Position numbers and translations under genes: made by a program. A stretch of 64,000 bases of DNA, taken from Streptomyces africanus (GTDB lineage Bacteria > Actinomycetota > Actinomycetes > Streptomycetales > Streptomycetaceae). The stretch is from NCBI RefSeq assembly GCF_002150735.1, contig NZ_MUKA01000080.1, positions 19,505 through 83,504 on the forward strand. Direction: 5' to 3'. Below, piece by piece: positions 33,663 through 42,259 of the stretch. Every line of letters starts with the position of its first letter. Position 1 is the stretch's first letter. Under the pieces are notes generated by a model. The model was not told the DNA's origin. It saw only the letters and a program-made list of their open reading frames with translations, and ran no database searches.

Positions 33663-35606
33663 TCAGCGGCTCCGGTACGACTCCACGTAACCGCTCGCGG
33701 GCGTGCCCACGCCGGTGACGTCGTCGTAGCCCTTCACGGCGGACAGCGAGCTGTCCTTGCCCAGGCTGCGCACGGACGTGGCCAGGCCGCCCGTGGCGTC
33801 GTAGCCGTTCACGAAGTCGACGCGGGCCACGGCCAGGCCGGAGCCCGTCGGGTTGTCGGTGACGTCGTGGTAGGCCTTCGAGCCGGCCTTCGCGTAGATC
33901 GCCGGGTTGGCGAACCCGATCGCCTTGCCGCCGCGGGCCTCCTGGGCCAGGGCCTGGACGGCCGCGATGACCGGCGCCGCGAGCGAGGTGCCGCCGATGC
34001 GGTACTCGCTGTACGCCTGCGTCTTCCCGTCGGGCATCGTCTGGGTCTGGCCGACCAGGAAGCCGGTGTTCGGGTCGGCGATCGCCGCGATGTCCGGGAC
34101 GACACGGTTGCCGTCCGCGCTGTTGGCCTTCGCCAGCGCCGACGGCACGACGCCCTTCTGGTACGAGGGCTCGGCGACGGTCCTGCTGGTGCCGCCGCCC
34201 GCGCCGGAGGTGAACGCGCCGGGGAAGTCCGTCCAGCTCTTGCCGTCGGCCGACAGGCTCGCCTTGTCGGTGCCCCAGCCGGTCTCCCACAGGTACGTGT
34301 CGCCCTTGCCGACGGCCAGCGAGGTGCCGCCGACGGCGGTCACCCACGCCGAGTTGGCCGGCGAGTCGACCTGCTTCGTCCCGGAGCTCGCGACCTCGTC
34401 GCCGTCGTCACCGGAGGAGAAGTAGAAGCCGATGCCCTCGACCGCGCCCAGCTGGAAGACCTGGTCGTAGGCGGCCGCGAGGTCGGGCGTCTGTGCGGCC
34501 TCGACCTCGCCCCAGGAGTTGGAGACGATGTCGGCCAGGTGGTGGTCGACGACCTTGCCGAGCGCGTCGAGCAGGTCGGCGTCGGTGCAGGACGCGGCGC
34601 CCACGTAGGTGACGTCCGCGGCCGGCGCGACCGCGTGCACGGCCTCGACGTCCAGGGTCTCCTCGCCGTACCAGCCGGAGGCCGAGCAGTCCTTGGTGTT
34701 CGTGTACTTCTTCGGCAGCACCTGGTGCAGCTGGCCGGTCTTCCAGGCCGCGTCGCCGTGCTTGCCGGCGTAGGTGGCCGCGTCGTAGGCGATCGTCGGC
34801 GAGGCGTACGCGTCCGTGATGGCGACCCGTACGCCCTTGCCGGTGCGCGTGCCCGCGCCGTAGGCGGCCCGCAGCTGCTTGCCGGTGTAGCCCTTGACCG
34901 CGTACGGGACCTTCGTGCCGTACGCGTCCGGCAGCGTGCTCGCGGTGTTCGAGCCGTAGTACGAGGAGAACGGCCCGGCGTTGCGGAACACGGTGTCCGG
35001 CGGCGGCAGCCGGTCGTCGTGCGTGACCATGTGCGGGGCGTTGTCCAGGCCGGTGACGGTCAGCACGGCGCCGGCCAGGTCCGCCGGGACGGAGGCGGTG
35101 CTCGCCGGGGCGCGGTAGGTCTTCGCGCCCTTGGCGAAGTTGTGCAGCTGGGCGCCGAACGCCTTCTCCGCGGCGGCCACGTCACCGGTGACGGAGACGT
35201 AGTGCGCCGTGACGCCGGTGACCTTCAGGCCGGCGGCCGTCAGCCAGGCCTTCACGGCCGCCACCTGCGCCTTGGTCGCGCCGAAGCGGGCCTGCGCCTG
35301 TCTGGCCGTCAGGTACTTGCCGTACGAGGCCGACGTCGGGTCGGAGACGGCCCTGGCGTACGCGGCGAGGCCGGACGCGTCGCGACCCCGGAGATAGACC
35401 CGGGCCGACACCCCGGCGCCGTCGGAGACGGCACCCTTGTCGGCCCTGGCCGTGGCCCAGGCGGGCTTGGTCCCGGCGAGCAGGTCACGCAGCGGGTGGT
35501 CGGCGGCGTGCGCCGCGGGTATGCCGAGCGCCAGCGCACCGGCGAGCATCGGCAGTGTCGCTGCCATGCTCAGCCCGGCGCGCACCTTGGCGCGGTTGGA
35601 TCTCAT
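33663..35606 (-). CDS. Secreted sedolisin-type (S53) peptidase
   Basis: 647-aa acid-type serine-carboxyl peptidase. A signal peptide (SMAATLPMLAGALALGIP, end AAHAAD) is followed by an S53 activation prodomain (residues 33-200: YLRGRDASGLAAYARAVSDP, SYGKYLTARQAQARFG). The catalytic domain has Glu/Asp in EETLDVEAVHAVAP, Asp in the SNSWGE region and the Ser in GGTSLAAPVIAA. Calcium-site residues are likely in the C-terminal DVTDNPTGSG and GYDDVTGVGTP. ATG 35606. Extracellular protein degradation inferred; likely self-activated by prodomain removal. Confidence 0.93.
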   Translation of the reverse strand: MRSNRAKVRAGLSMAATLPMLAGALALGIPAAHAADHPLRDLLAGTKPAWATARADKGAVSDGAGVSARVYLRGRDASGLAAYARAVSDPTSASYGKYLTARQAQARFGATKAQVAAVKAWLTAAGLKVTGVTAHYVSVTGDVAAAEKAFGAQLHNFAKGAKTYRAPASTASVPADLAGAVLTVTGLDNAPHMVTHDDRLPPPDTVFRNAGPFSSYYGSNTASTLPDAYGTKVPYAVKGYTGKQLRAAYGAGTRTGKGVRVAITDAYASPTIAYDAATYAGKHGDAAWKTGQLHQVLPKKYTNTKDCSASGWYGEETLDVEAVHAVAPAADVTYVGAASCTDADLLDALGKVVDHHLADIVSNSWGEVEAAQTPDLAAAYDQVFQLGAVEGIGFYFSSGDDGDEVASSGTKQVDSPANSAWVTAVGGTSLAVGKGDTYLWETGWGTDKASLSADGKSWTDFPGAFTSGAGGGTSRTVAEPSYQKGVVPSALAKANSADGNRVVPDIAAIADPNTGFLVGQTQTMPDGKTQAYSEYRIGGTSLAAPVIAAVQALAQEARGGKAIGFANPAIYAKAGSKAYHDVTDNPTGSGLAVARVDFVNGYDATGGLATSVRSLGKDSSLSAVKGYDDVTGVGTPASGYVESYRSR

Positions 35607-35622
35607 GGAACCCCCTGTGCGG

Positions 35623-35680
35623 TTCGTCGCGAGTGGATCACTCGACGGTCGCCACTCTCGCGATGAACGGTTCATGCCAG
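35623..35680 (-). promoter_or_regulatory. Palindromes and AdpA-like site before sedolisin gene
   Basis: Upstream of the peptidase start there are CGAGTG-GAT-CACTCG (35630-35644) and ATGAAC-G-GTTCAT (35663-35675). On the minus strand TGGCATGAAC (35679-35670) differs in one base from the AdpA consensus TGGCSNGWWY. AdpA is known to activate extracellular protease genes in Streptomyces. The rest of 35607-35765 holds repeated CTTCTTGG words but no gene. Confidence 0.4.
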
Positions 35681-35765
35681 GGGAATGCGCACCCCAAGAA
35701 GCGCCCTGCGGAGGCCAAGAAGAGCCCAAGAGGCCGTAAGAAAGGGCGATTTGGGGGCTTACGCC

Positions 35766-36383
35766 CTAGGTGCGCGGCGTCGCGCCCCGCTCCTTCAGCA
35801 GGTCCGCCATCAGACCGATCTCCGACTGCTGCGCGTCCACCATGCCCTGTGCGAGCCGCTTCTCCACGCCGACCGCGCACTTCTCGACGCAGCCCTCGGC
35901 CATGTGGATGCCGCCCTTGTGATGGTCCGTCATCAACTGGAGGTAGAAGATCTCGGCCTGCTTCCCGCTCAGCGTGCCGAGCTTCTTCATCTCGGTGTTG
36001 GTCGCCATGCCCGGCATCAGCGCGCCGTCCTTGCCGGAGGCCATGCCCATGTCCATCCAGGTCATCGGCGCCTCGGAGGACACCTTGGGCAGCCCCCACA
36101 GGTCGAGCCAGCCGAGCATCATGCCGCGCTGGTTGGCCTGCGTCTGCGCGATGTCGTACGCGAGGCGCCGCACCTCCTCGTCCTTGGTGCGGTCGCGCAC
36201 GATGTACGACATCTCCACGGCCTGCTGGTGGTGCACCGCCATGTCCCGCGCGAACCCGGCGTCCGCGGATTCGGCGGAGGGGGCCTGGCCGCCGCCGTCG
36301 TCCCCGGCGACGGCATAGGTGATCGCGCCGGCCGCGACGAGCGCCGTCGCCGCGGCCCCCGCGATCAGAGCGGCCTGCCTCAC
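35766..36383 (-). CDS. DUF305 membrane-anchored protein, Met/His-rich
   Basis: 205-aa protein with one N-terminal hydrophobic segment (ALIAGAAATALVAAGAITYAV) and an extracytoplasmic DUF305 four-helix domain. His/Met-rich motifs repeat in pairs: MAVHHQQAVEMS in the first half and MTDHHKGGIHMAEGC in the second, plus WMDMGMASG and LMPGMA. Cyanobacterial CopM, of this family, binds Cu(I); a copper role here is inference. GTG 36383 overlaps the stop of the upstream DUF3105 gene (GTGA), so the two are coupled. Confidence 0.85.
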   Translation of the reverse strand: MRQAALIAGAAATALVAAGAITYAVAGDDGGGQAPSAESADAGFARDMAVHHQQAVEMSYIVRDRTKDEEVRRLAYDIAQTQANQRGMMLGWLDLWGLPKVSSEAPMTWMDMGMASGKDGALMPGMATNTEMKKLGTLSGKQAEIFYLQLMTDHHKGGIHMAEGCVEKCAVGVEKRLAQGMVDAQQSEIGLMADLLKERGATPRT

Positions 36384-37051
36384 TGCGACAGCCCGTTCGT
36401 GCAGGCGGCGCCCGGCTCGGGGGTCTGCCGGCCCTGGACGAACTTCTCGAAGAACGTGTCGACGTTCGGGTCGCTCGCGCCCGTCACCGTGCGCTGGTGT
36501 CCCCACGCCGAGAGCATGATCGGATCCTTCTGGTCGTCCATCGGGCTCATCAGCGTGTACGGCGTCTTCTTCACCTTCGCCGCGAGCGCGTCGACGTCGG
36601 CCTTCTTCGCGTCGGCGTTGTACGTCACCCACACCGCGCCGTGCTCCAGCGAGTGCACGGCGTTGGTGTTGTCGAGTTCCTTGGTGTAGACGTCGCCGTT
36701 GCAGTTCATCCAGACCTGGTTGTGGTCGCCGCCGACCGGGGGCTCGGAGGCGTACTTCACGGCCTTGGTGACGTGGTTGCGGGACAGCTTGCCCTCCCAG
36801 GTCTTCACGCCGTCCTTGCCCGTGACGAACTTGCCCTTGGCCGAGGTGTCGCTCGCCGCCGTGTCGCTGCTGCCGCCGCCGTCGGACTGGGACCGCACGA
36901 GCACGACCCCGCCGGCGACGAGACCGCAGACGATCACGACACTGGCCCCGATGGTGAGGATCCGGTTGCGGCGCTCACGGGCCTGCTCGGCGCGCCGCAT
37001 CTCCTCTATCCGAGCCTTGCGTGCCGTGCTGCTCTTGTTGGCGGAGCCCAT
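36380..37051 (-). CDS. DUF3105 membrane protein
   Basis: 223-aa protein with a basic cytoplasmic N-terminus (ARKARIEEMRRAEQARERR), a single helix (ILTIGASVVIVCGLVAGGVV) and an extracytoplasmic DUF3105 domain carrying GGDHNQVWMNCNGDVY and VHSLEHGAVWVTY, with conserved His and Cys that could bind metal. C-terminal Cys in GAACTNGL. Translationally coupled to the DUF305 gene downstream. Function unknown; metal handling at the membrane is the best guess. Divergent from nsrR with 196 bp between. Confidence 0.85.
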   Translation of the reverse strand: MGSANKSSTARKARIEEMRRAEQARERRNRILTIGASVVIVCGLVAGGVVLVRSQSDGGGSSDTAASDTSAKGKFVTGKDGVKTWEGKLSRNHVTKAVKYASEPPVGGDHNQVWMNCNGDVYTKELDNTNAVHSLEHGAVWVTYNADAKKADVDALAAKVKKTPYTLMSPMDDQKDPIMLSAWGHQRTVTGASDPNVDTFFEKFVQGRQTPEPGAACTNGLSQ

Positions 37052-37247
37052 GGGGTGTCCTTCGTGGGAAAGGTGGGACAGTCGGGTGGCCTGATCGTAA
37101 TGGGGGAGACGGGGCCCCTCGTAGGGCGGTCGAGGGAATGGGCTGAATCGATACGGCACCGACAGGTGCCCGACAGCTTCCGCGGATCAGGTGAACCCGG
37201 GCTCCGGATTATTTGAACCTGAGATTCCGATTATCTAGGCTGCGGGT

Positions 37248-37697
37248 ATGCGGCTGCTGCGCTCCACCGACCTGGCCCTGAGGGTCCTGATGCGGCTCGC
37301 CGTCACCGGCGAGTCCACTCCGACGACGCGGGACGTCGCCGCCGGCATGGACGTGCCGTACACCCACCTGGCGAAGGTCGTCGCCGAGCTCCAGCACATG
37401 GGCCTGCTGGACGCCCGGCGCGGGCGCGGCGGCGGCCTCACGCTCACCGAGCGGGGCCGCACGGCGTCGGTCGGCGCCGTGGTGCGCGCCTTCGAGGGCG
37501 ACGGCGACGTCGTCGACTGCGAGGGCCCCACCCCCTGCCCCCTGAACTCCGCCTGCCGCCTGCGCGGCGCCCTGCGCCGGGCCCAGGAGGCGTTCTTCGC
37601 CTCCCTGGACCCGATCACGGTGGCGGACATCGTGGCGGAACCCACCGGGGCGCTGCTGCTGGGGATCTCGCGGGGCGCCGATCCCCGTGACGTCTAG
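37248..37697 (+). CDS. nsrR: NsrR, nitric-oxide-sensing Rrf2-family repressor
   Basis: 149-aa Rrf2 regulator with winged helix (residues 1-60) and cluster loop. Cys91, Cys97 and Cys103 (DCEGPTPCPLNSACRL, C-x5-C-x5-C) and Asp8 (LLRSTDLALR) match the ligands of the [4Fe-4S] cluster in S. coelicolor NsrR. NO destroys the cluster and releases DNA in that protein. The stop overlaps the stop of convergent hmpA by 4 bp. The operator seen at the hmpA promoter fits its known 11-1-11 site; the nsrR promoter itself shows only a weak, repeated GGATTAT/CGATTAT pattern (37207-37238). Confidence 0.93.
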   Translation: MRLLRSTDLALRVLMRLAVTGESTPTTRDVAAGMDVPYTHLAKVVAELQHMGLLDARRGRGGGLTLTERGRTASVGAVVRAFEGDGDVVDCEGPTPCPLNSACRLRGALRRAQEAFFASLDPITVADIVAEPTGALLLGISRGADPRDV

Positions 37698-38884
37698 GCC
37701 GTCTGACCCGCCAGCCACAGGTCCGGCCCGAACACCTCGTAGTGGATGTCGGCCGGTGCCACGCCCTTGTCGATCAGCTGGGCCCGTACCGCGCGCATGA
37801 AGGGCAGCGGTCCGCACAGGTACGCGCGCGTGCCCGGCTCGACCGGGACGCCGGCGAGGTCGACCAGGCCGGAGCGGGTGCCCGCCGGGGCGTCCTGCTC
37901 GTACCAGAAGTGGACGGCCGCCCCGGGCAGCTTGGCGGCGTAGGCCTCGTGGTCGGTGCGCAGGGCGTGGGTGGCCGGTGAGCGGTCGCCGTGCACGACG
38001 GTGACCGGGGCGCGGTGTCCCGAGCCGGCGAGGTGGGCCAGCATCGCGGTCATGGGGGTCACGCCGATGCCCGCCGAGGCCAGCAGCAGCGGGGTGTCGG
38101 GGCCGGCGTCCAGGACGAGGTCGCCGTAGGGCTCCGACAGCTCCAGGAGGTCACCGACGGCCACGCGCGCGTGGAGGTGGTTCGAGACCTCCCCGTCGGG
38201 GGTGCCGTCGCCGTGCACGCGCTTCACGCTGATCTGCCTCAGGTCCGGGGCGGGCGCCCCGGAGAGGCTGTACTGCCGTATCTGCCGGGCGCCGTCCGGG
38301 AGGGCGACGCGGACGGAGACGTACTGGCCCGCGAGAAAGTCCCGCACCGGACCGCCGTCGGCGGGCCGCAGCCGGAACGTGGCGACGTCGTCGGTCTCGG
38401 CGACGCGCTCGACGACCTCCCAGGCCCGCCAGGCGTGCCCGCCGCGCTCCTGACGGAGCCGCTTCTCGACGGCGATGAGGGCGTTCGCCATCAGCCAGTA
38501 GACCTCGTCCCAGGCGGCGGCGACCTCGGGCGTGACGGCGTCGCCGAGCACGTCGGCGATGGCGGCGAAAAGGTGCTCGTGGACGATGCCGTACTGCTCG
38601 GGCGTGATGCCCAGGGAGGCGTGCTTGTGGGCGATGCGGTGCAGCATCGCGTCCGGCCGCTGCTCGGGGTGGTCCAGCAGGTGCGTCGCGAAGGCGGCGA
38701 CGGATCCGGCGAGCGCCTGCCGCTGGGTGCCGGCGGCCTGGTTGCCCCGGTTGAACAGGTCGTTCAGCAGCTCGGGGCGGGCCGCGAACAGCCCGGCGTA
38801 GAAGCGCTCGGTGATCGTGCCGAGGGCCGCGCCGACGGCGGGAAGGGTGGCGCGGACGGTGACGGCGGACTGCTCGGACAGCAT
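37694..38884 (-). CDS. hmpA: Flavohemoglobin HmpA (NO dioxygenase)
   Basis: 396-aa flavohemoglobin that turns NO and O2 into nitrate using NAD(P)H. The globin domain (residues 1-140) includes the proximal-His region IAHKHASLGITPEQYGIVHE. The FAD-binding beta-barrel has GQYVSVRVALPDG and RQIRQYSLSGAP (RxYS). The NAD-binding lobe has LLLASAGIGVTPMTAML and YLCGPLPFMRAVR. It is convergent with nsrR (stop codons overlap) and its promoter carries a clear NsrR operator. Confidence 0.96.
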   Translation of the reverse strand: MLSEQSAVTVRATLPAVGAALGTITERFYAGLFAARPELLNDLFNRGNQAAGTQRQALAGSVAAFATHLLDHPEQRPDAMLHRIAHKHASLGITPEQYGIVHEHLFAAIADVLGDAVTPEVAAAWDEVYWLMANALIAVEKRLRQERGGHAWRAWEVVERVAETDDVATFRLRPADGGPVRDFLAGQYVSVRVALPDGARQIRQYSLSGAPAPDLRQISVKRVHGDGTPDGEVSNHLHARVAVGDLLELSEPYGDLVLDAGPDTPLLLASAGIGVTPMTAMLAHLAGSGHRAPVTVVHGDRSPATHALRTDHEAYAAKLPGAAVHFWYEQDAPAGTRSGLVDLAGVPVEPGTRAYLCGPLPFMRAVRAQLIDKGVAPADIHYEVFGPDLWLAGQTA

Positions 38885-38923
38885 CGGGACTCCTCAGGAC
38901 TCGACTGCTGTGTACGGTATTTA

Positions 38924-38946
38924 AAGTTGCATCTTAAATGCAAATT
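38924..38946. promoter_or_regulatory. NsrR operator upstream of hmpA
   Basis: 23-bp imperfect inverted repeat with 11-1-11 layout: AAGTTGCATCT, T, AAATGCAAATT. The second arm's complement, AATTTGCATTT, matches the first at 9 of 11 positions. This spacing and AT-rich sequence are those described for Streptomyces and other NsrR sites. It lies 40 bp upstream of the hmpA ATG and stands out from the GC-rich surroundings. Confidence 0.88.
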
Positions 38947-39179
38947 AAGTGGGCGGGGTTGCGGAGGGAACCGGCCGTTACGGATGTCGGTGCGAGCAGG
39001 CACTATGGGCGGAAGAGCAGTTCACCTGCCGTACGTGAGGCGTTCGGTCCCGGGCCGGCCGGGCGATCATGGTGCGCAACGCGTACGAAATGCTCGTGTG
39101 GTGGGATGCTCAGGTGCCCGACCGCCTCCCGTGGTACGGAAGACAGGCGGCCTGACCAGCAAGGATGGGGAAGCGGAAG

Positions 39180-40541
39180 ATGGACAAGCAGCAGGAGTTC
39201 GTGCTCCGGACGTTGGAGGAGCGCGACATCCGGTTCGTACGCCTGTGGTTCACGGACGTCCTGGGCTTCCTCAAGTCCGTCGCCGTGGCCCCGGCCGAGC
39301 TGGAACAGGCCTTCGACGAGGGCATCGGCTTCGACGGCTCGGCCATCGAGGGCTTCGCCCGGGTCTACGAGTCCGACATGATCGCCAAGCCGGACCCGTC
39401 GACCTTCCAGATCCTGCCCTGGCGCGCGGAGGCCCCGGGCACGGCCCGGATGTTCTGCGACATCCTCATGCCGGACGGCTCGCCGTCCTTCGCCGACCCG
39501 CGCTACGTGCTCAAGCGCTCCCTGGCCCGCGCCTCCGACCTGGGCTTCACGTTCTACACGCACCCGGAGATCGAGTTCTTCCTGCTGAAGGACCGGCCGC
39601 TGGACGGCAGCCGTCCGACGCCCGCCGACAACTCCGGCTACTTCGACCACACCCCGACCAACGTCGGCATGGACTTCCGCCGCCAGGCGATCACCATGCT
39701 GGAGTCGATGGGCATCTCCGTCGAGTTCTCCCACCACGAGGGCGCCCCGGGCCAGCAGGAGATCGACCTGCGCTACGCCGACGCGCTCTCCACGGCCGAC
39801 AACGTCATGACGTTCCGCCTGGTCATGAAGCAGGTGGCGCTGGAGCAGGGCGTGCAGGCGACGTTCATGCCGAAGCCGTTCTCCGAGCACCCGGGCAGCG
39901 GCATGCACACCCACCTCTCCCTCTTCGAGGGCGACCGCAACGCGTTCTACGAGTCGGGCTCCGAGTACCAGCTCTCGAAGGTGGGCCGCTCCTTCATCGC
40001 CGGCCTGCTGCGGCACGCGGCGGAGATCTCCGCGGTCACCAACCAGTGGGTCAACTCCTACAAGCGCATCTGGGGCGGCGCGGAGCGCACGGCGGGCGCG
40101 GGCGGCGAGGCCCCCTCGTACATCTGCTGGGGCCACAACAACCGCTCGGCGCTGGTCCGCGTCCCCATGTACAAGCCCGGCAAGACGGGCTCGGCCCGGG
40201 TCGAGGTCCGCTCCCTGGACTCCGGCGCGAACCCGTACCTGTCCTACGCCGTCCTCCTCGCCGCCGGCCTGAAGGGCATCGAGGAGGGCTACGAGCTCCC
40301 GCCGGGCGCCGAGGACGACGTCTGGGCCCTCTCCGACGCGGAGCGCCGCGCGATGGGCATCGAGCCGCTGCCGCAGAACCTGGGCGAGGCCCTGACCCTG
40401 ATGGAGCGCAGCGACCTGGTCGCCGAGACCCTCGGCGAGCACGTCTTCGACTTCTTCCTGCGCAACAAGAAGTCGGAGTGGGAGGAGTACCGCAGCGAGG
40501 TCACGGCGTTCGAGCTGCGGAAGAGCCTGCCGGTGCTGTAG
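39180..40541 (+). CDS. glnA2: Glutamine synthetase-like GlnA2 (gamma-glutamylpolyamine synthetase)
   Basis: 453-aa type I glutamine synthetase-fold enzyme. N-terminal beta-grasp (RFVRLWFTDVLGFLKSVAV), latch GFDGSAIEGFARVYESDM, metal/ATP region EIEFFLLKD, SHHEGAPGQQEIDLRYADAL, GSGMHTHLSLFEGD and a short C-terminal NRSALVRVP loop. This start (MDKQQEFVLRTLEERD) follows GGAAG; an in-frame ATG five codons earlier lacks a site. In S. coelicolor the matching protein (SCO2241, GlnA2) glutamylates polyamines rather than ammonia. A Tyr in GYELPPGAEDD stands near the adenylylation position of GlnA. No GlnR-type box was seen in the 230-bp upstream region. Confidence 0.93.
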   Translation: MDKQQEFVLRTLEERDIRFVRLWFTDVLGFLKSVAVAPAELEQAFDEGIGFDGSAIEGFARVYESDMIAKPDPSTFQILPWRAEAPGTARMFCDILMPDGSPSFADPRYVLKRSLARASDLGFTFYTHPEIEFFLLKDRPLDGSRPTPADNSGYFDHTPTNVGMDFRRQAITMLESMGISVEFSHHEGAPGQQEIDLRYADALSTADNVMTFRLVMKQVALEQGVQATFMPKPFSEHPGSGMHTHLSLFEGDRNAFYESGSEYQLSKVGRSFIAGLLRHAAEISAVTNQWVNSYKRIWGGAERTAGAGGEAPSYICWGHNNRSALVRVPMYKPGKTGSARVEVRSLDSGANPYLSYAVLLAAGLKGIEEGYELPPGAEDDVWALSDAERRAMGIEPLPQNLGEALTLMERSDLVAETLGEHVFDFFLRNKKSEWEEYRSEVTAFELRKSLPVL

Positions 40542-40570
40542 GGGTGGTGCCGTCTCCGGGCGACCCGGGA

Positions 40571-40603
40571 GAGGGGCCGGCGGTCATCGACCGCCGGCCC
40601 CTC
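40571..40603. terminator. 15-bp-stem bidirectional terminator after glnA2
   Basis: Perfect stem GAGGGGCCGGCGGTC / GACCGCCGGCCCCTC with loop ATC, 29 bp after the glnA2 stop and 8 bp before the stop of the convergent gene. GTCCGTTT follows on the plus strand. Confidence 0.9.
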
Positions 40604-40611
40604 GTCCGTTT

Positions 40612-41037
40612 CTACGGCTTCGCGGCCTCCCCGAGAAGCCGCCGCAGCTCCGCCACCTCCGGCTCCAGTCGCTCCACGCACGAGTCGAGGTACGCGTTGC
40701 CCGCCGCCGCGCCCTGAACGGACGACGCCAGCCGGTGATGCGTGTCGATCTCCTGGAACAGCCGGCCGATGGCGAACGGCATCTCGATCATGCTGATCCG
40801 GCCGCGCTCGCTCGTCACCGAGGTGCGGTCGCCGAACAGCAGGTCCCCGTTGTCCCGGATCACCTCGAGCAGCGTCCGCAGCGACGTGTCGACGACGTCC
40901 CAGCGCGTCGGCCCGTCGCTTCCGGGCGCGGGCGCGGCGGGGAGCAGCGGAAGCAGGCGCGCGGCCAGGGTCCGTTCCGCGTCGCTGACCGGCCATTCGC
41001 CCTCCAAGCCGATCTCGGGCAAGTTGACGTAGACCAT
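40612..41037 (-). CDS. Unknown 141-aa protein
   Basis: 141-aa soluble protein, MVYVNLPEIGLEGEWPVSDA at the start, predicted helical thereafter with two amphipathic segments (TSLRTLLEVIRDNG and CVERLEPEVAELRRLLGE). No recognisable domain, signal or membrane segment. It converges on glnA2 across a strong hairpin. A VOC-family gene lies upstream on the same strand, 92 bp away. Confidence 0.65.
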   Translation of the reverse strand: MVYVNLPEIGLEGEWPVSDAERTLAARLLPLLPAAPAPGSDGPTRWDVVDTSLRTLLEVIRDNGDLLFGDRTSVTSERGRISMIEMPFAIGRLFQEIDTHHRLASSVQGAAAGNAYLDSCVERLEPEVAELRRLLGEAAKP

Positions 41038-41129
41038 GGCGGCGAGCGTAGGGGGGTCCGGCCGGGACCCCTCCCGGGACCACCGGGACCCGCAGCTTCG
41101 TCGCCTACGACCGGACCCCCTGGAGCCGG

Positions 41130-41576
41130 TCAGCCCCCCTGCCGCTTCAGGTCCGCCAGCAACTGGTGCAGCGGCTCCGTCGCCCGGCGGCGGTACTCCT
41201 GGATCGCCCAGCCGTTGCCGTCCGGGTCCTGGAAGTGCATGAACGTGGCGCCGTCGTCGGGGGCGTACTGGACCGGCTCGGAGACGTCGAGGCCGCGTTC
41301 GACGAGTTCCGCGTGGGCCGCCTTGATGTCGGCGACGCACAGTTGCAGGCCCTGGTAGGAGCCGGGGGCCGGGGTGGGGCCGGGGGTCATCTCCCAGATC
41401 GAGTCGCCCAGGGCGATCGAACAGCCGGAGCCCGGAGGCGTCAGCTGGACGATCCGCATCCCGGGCATGACCTCCTGGTCGATGTCCACGTGGAAGCCGA
41501 CCTTGTCCCGGTAGAAGTCCCGGGCACGGTCGATGTCGGTCACGGGCAGCGGGATGACTTCGAGCGTGAAGTCCAT
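41130..41576 (-). CDS. VOC-family (glyoxalase/bleomycin-resistance) protein
   Basis: 148-aa vicinal-oxygen-chelate fold protein built of two beta-alpha-beta-beta-beta modules: PLPVTDIDRARDFYRDKVGF begins the first, YQGLQLCVADIKAAHAELVERG the second, and FMHFQDPDGNGWAIQEYR contains the family's DPDGN metal-proximal block. Function beyond the fold cannot be read; antibiotic binding or dioxygenase/glyoxalase roles are possible. It is 15 bp from the flavin-type gene upstream, probably one operon. Confidence 0.9.
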   Translation of the reverse strand: MDFTLEVIPLPVTDIDRARDFYRDKVGFHVDIDQEVMPGMRIVQLTPPGSGCSIALGDSIWEMTPGPTPAPGSYQGLQLCVADIKAAHAELVERGLDVSEPVQYAPDDGATFMHFQDPDGNGWAIQEYRRRATEPLHQLLADLKRQGG

Positions 41577-41591
41577 GGCGTGACTCCTTCG

Positions 41592-42113
41592 TCAGGCATC
41601 GGTGAACCGCCACCTCGTCTGGCTGAACGGCTCCCCCTTAGCGAAGCCGAACACGGTGCGCGGCGCCACCGAGTAGACGGCCGCGTGCCCCGCGCCGTGG
41701 TGGAAACAGCCCTCCCGTACCTCGAAGTGCCAGAAACTGCCGTACTTCGTCTCCCACGCGGCGGCCAGCTCGCGTAGCCGCCCGTCGTCGGTCACGCGGG
41801 TCGCCTCGCCCTCGACCACCAGGTCGTAGCCCTTGTTCCAGGTGTTCGTGCCGGTGGTCAGCACGATGTGCGGGTTCTCCGCGAGGTTCCGCGCCTTGCG
41901 CTCCTCCGGGCCCGTGCAGAAGTGCAGGGCGCCGTCCGACCAGACCGCCGGCAGCGGGGTGACGTGCGGGCGGCCGTCGGGGCGCACCGTCGTGATCCAG
42001 AACAGTTCGGCCTCCCTGAGCCGCGCCTCGGCCTCCCGCCAGTCCGTCGCGGTGGCCGTCTCGTCGCTGTAGCGGCGGTCCAGACGGGTTTCCTTCGGGT
42101 GCGTCGTGGTCAT
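41592..42113 (-). CDS. Pyridoxamine 5'-phosphate oxidase-family flavoprotein
   Basis: 173-aa split-barrel FMN/F420-binding-type protein. Typical strands: FWITTVRPDGRPHVTPLPAVW, LHFCTGPEERKARNLAENPH and DLVVEGEATRVTD. The C-terminal part (HFEVREGCFHHGAGHAAVYSV) ends with FGFAKGEPFSQTRWRF, found in actinobacterial F420- or FMN-dependent members. Cofactor choice cannot be read. First of a probable two-gene operon with the VOC protein; divergent from glnE. Confidence 0.9.
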   Translation of the reverse strand: MTTTHPKETRLDRRYSDETATATDWREAEARLREAELFWITTVRPDGRPHVTPLPAVWSDGALHFCTGPEERKARNLAENPHIVLTTGTNTWNKGYDLVVEGEATRVTDDGRLRELAAAWETKYGSFWHFEVREGCFHHGAGHAAVYSVAPRTVFGFAKGEPFSQTRWRFTDA

Positions 42114-42259
42114 GAGCGTCCTCCAGGCCTTGTGGCTTCACAGGTGCAGACCCCGTTCGCCCGCGGAACTCATCGGAGCTTCCCCCTGGCTCTGCGGTTA
42201 GGCTCAATTGCGTACGACCTTGATCCGATGCACGTCCGAGAAGAGTGTGGGAGGCCCGG

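Noticed and set aside
31831..34347. 838-aa extension of NadE upstream of 33585
   Set aside because: The extra 254 residues are frame-shifted sedolisin gene text; NadE has its normal length from GTG 33585.
37207..37238. NsrR operator in the nsrR promoter
   Set aside because: Only a GGATTAT/CGATTAT direct repeat was seen; it does not form an 11-1-11 inverted pair like the hmpA site.
39180..40541. Calling this gene a housekeeping glutamine synthetase (glnA/glnI)
   Set aside because: The sequence and the placement near glnE match the GlnA2 type, which in S. coelicolor does not make glutamine but gamma-glutamylpolyamines.
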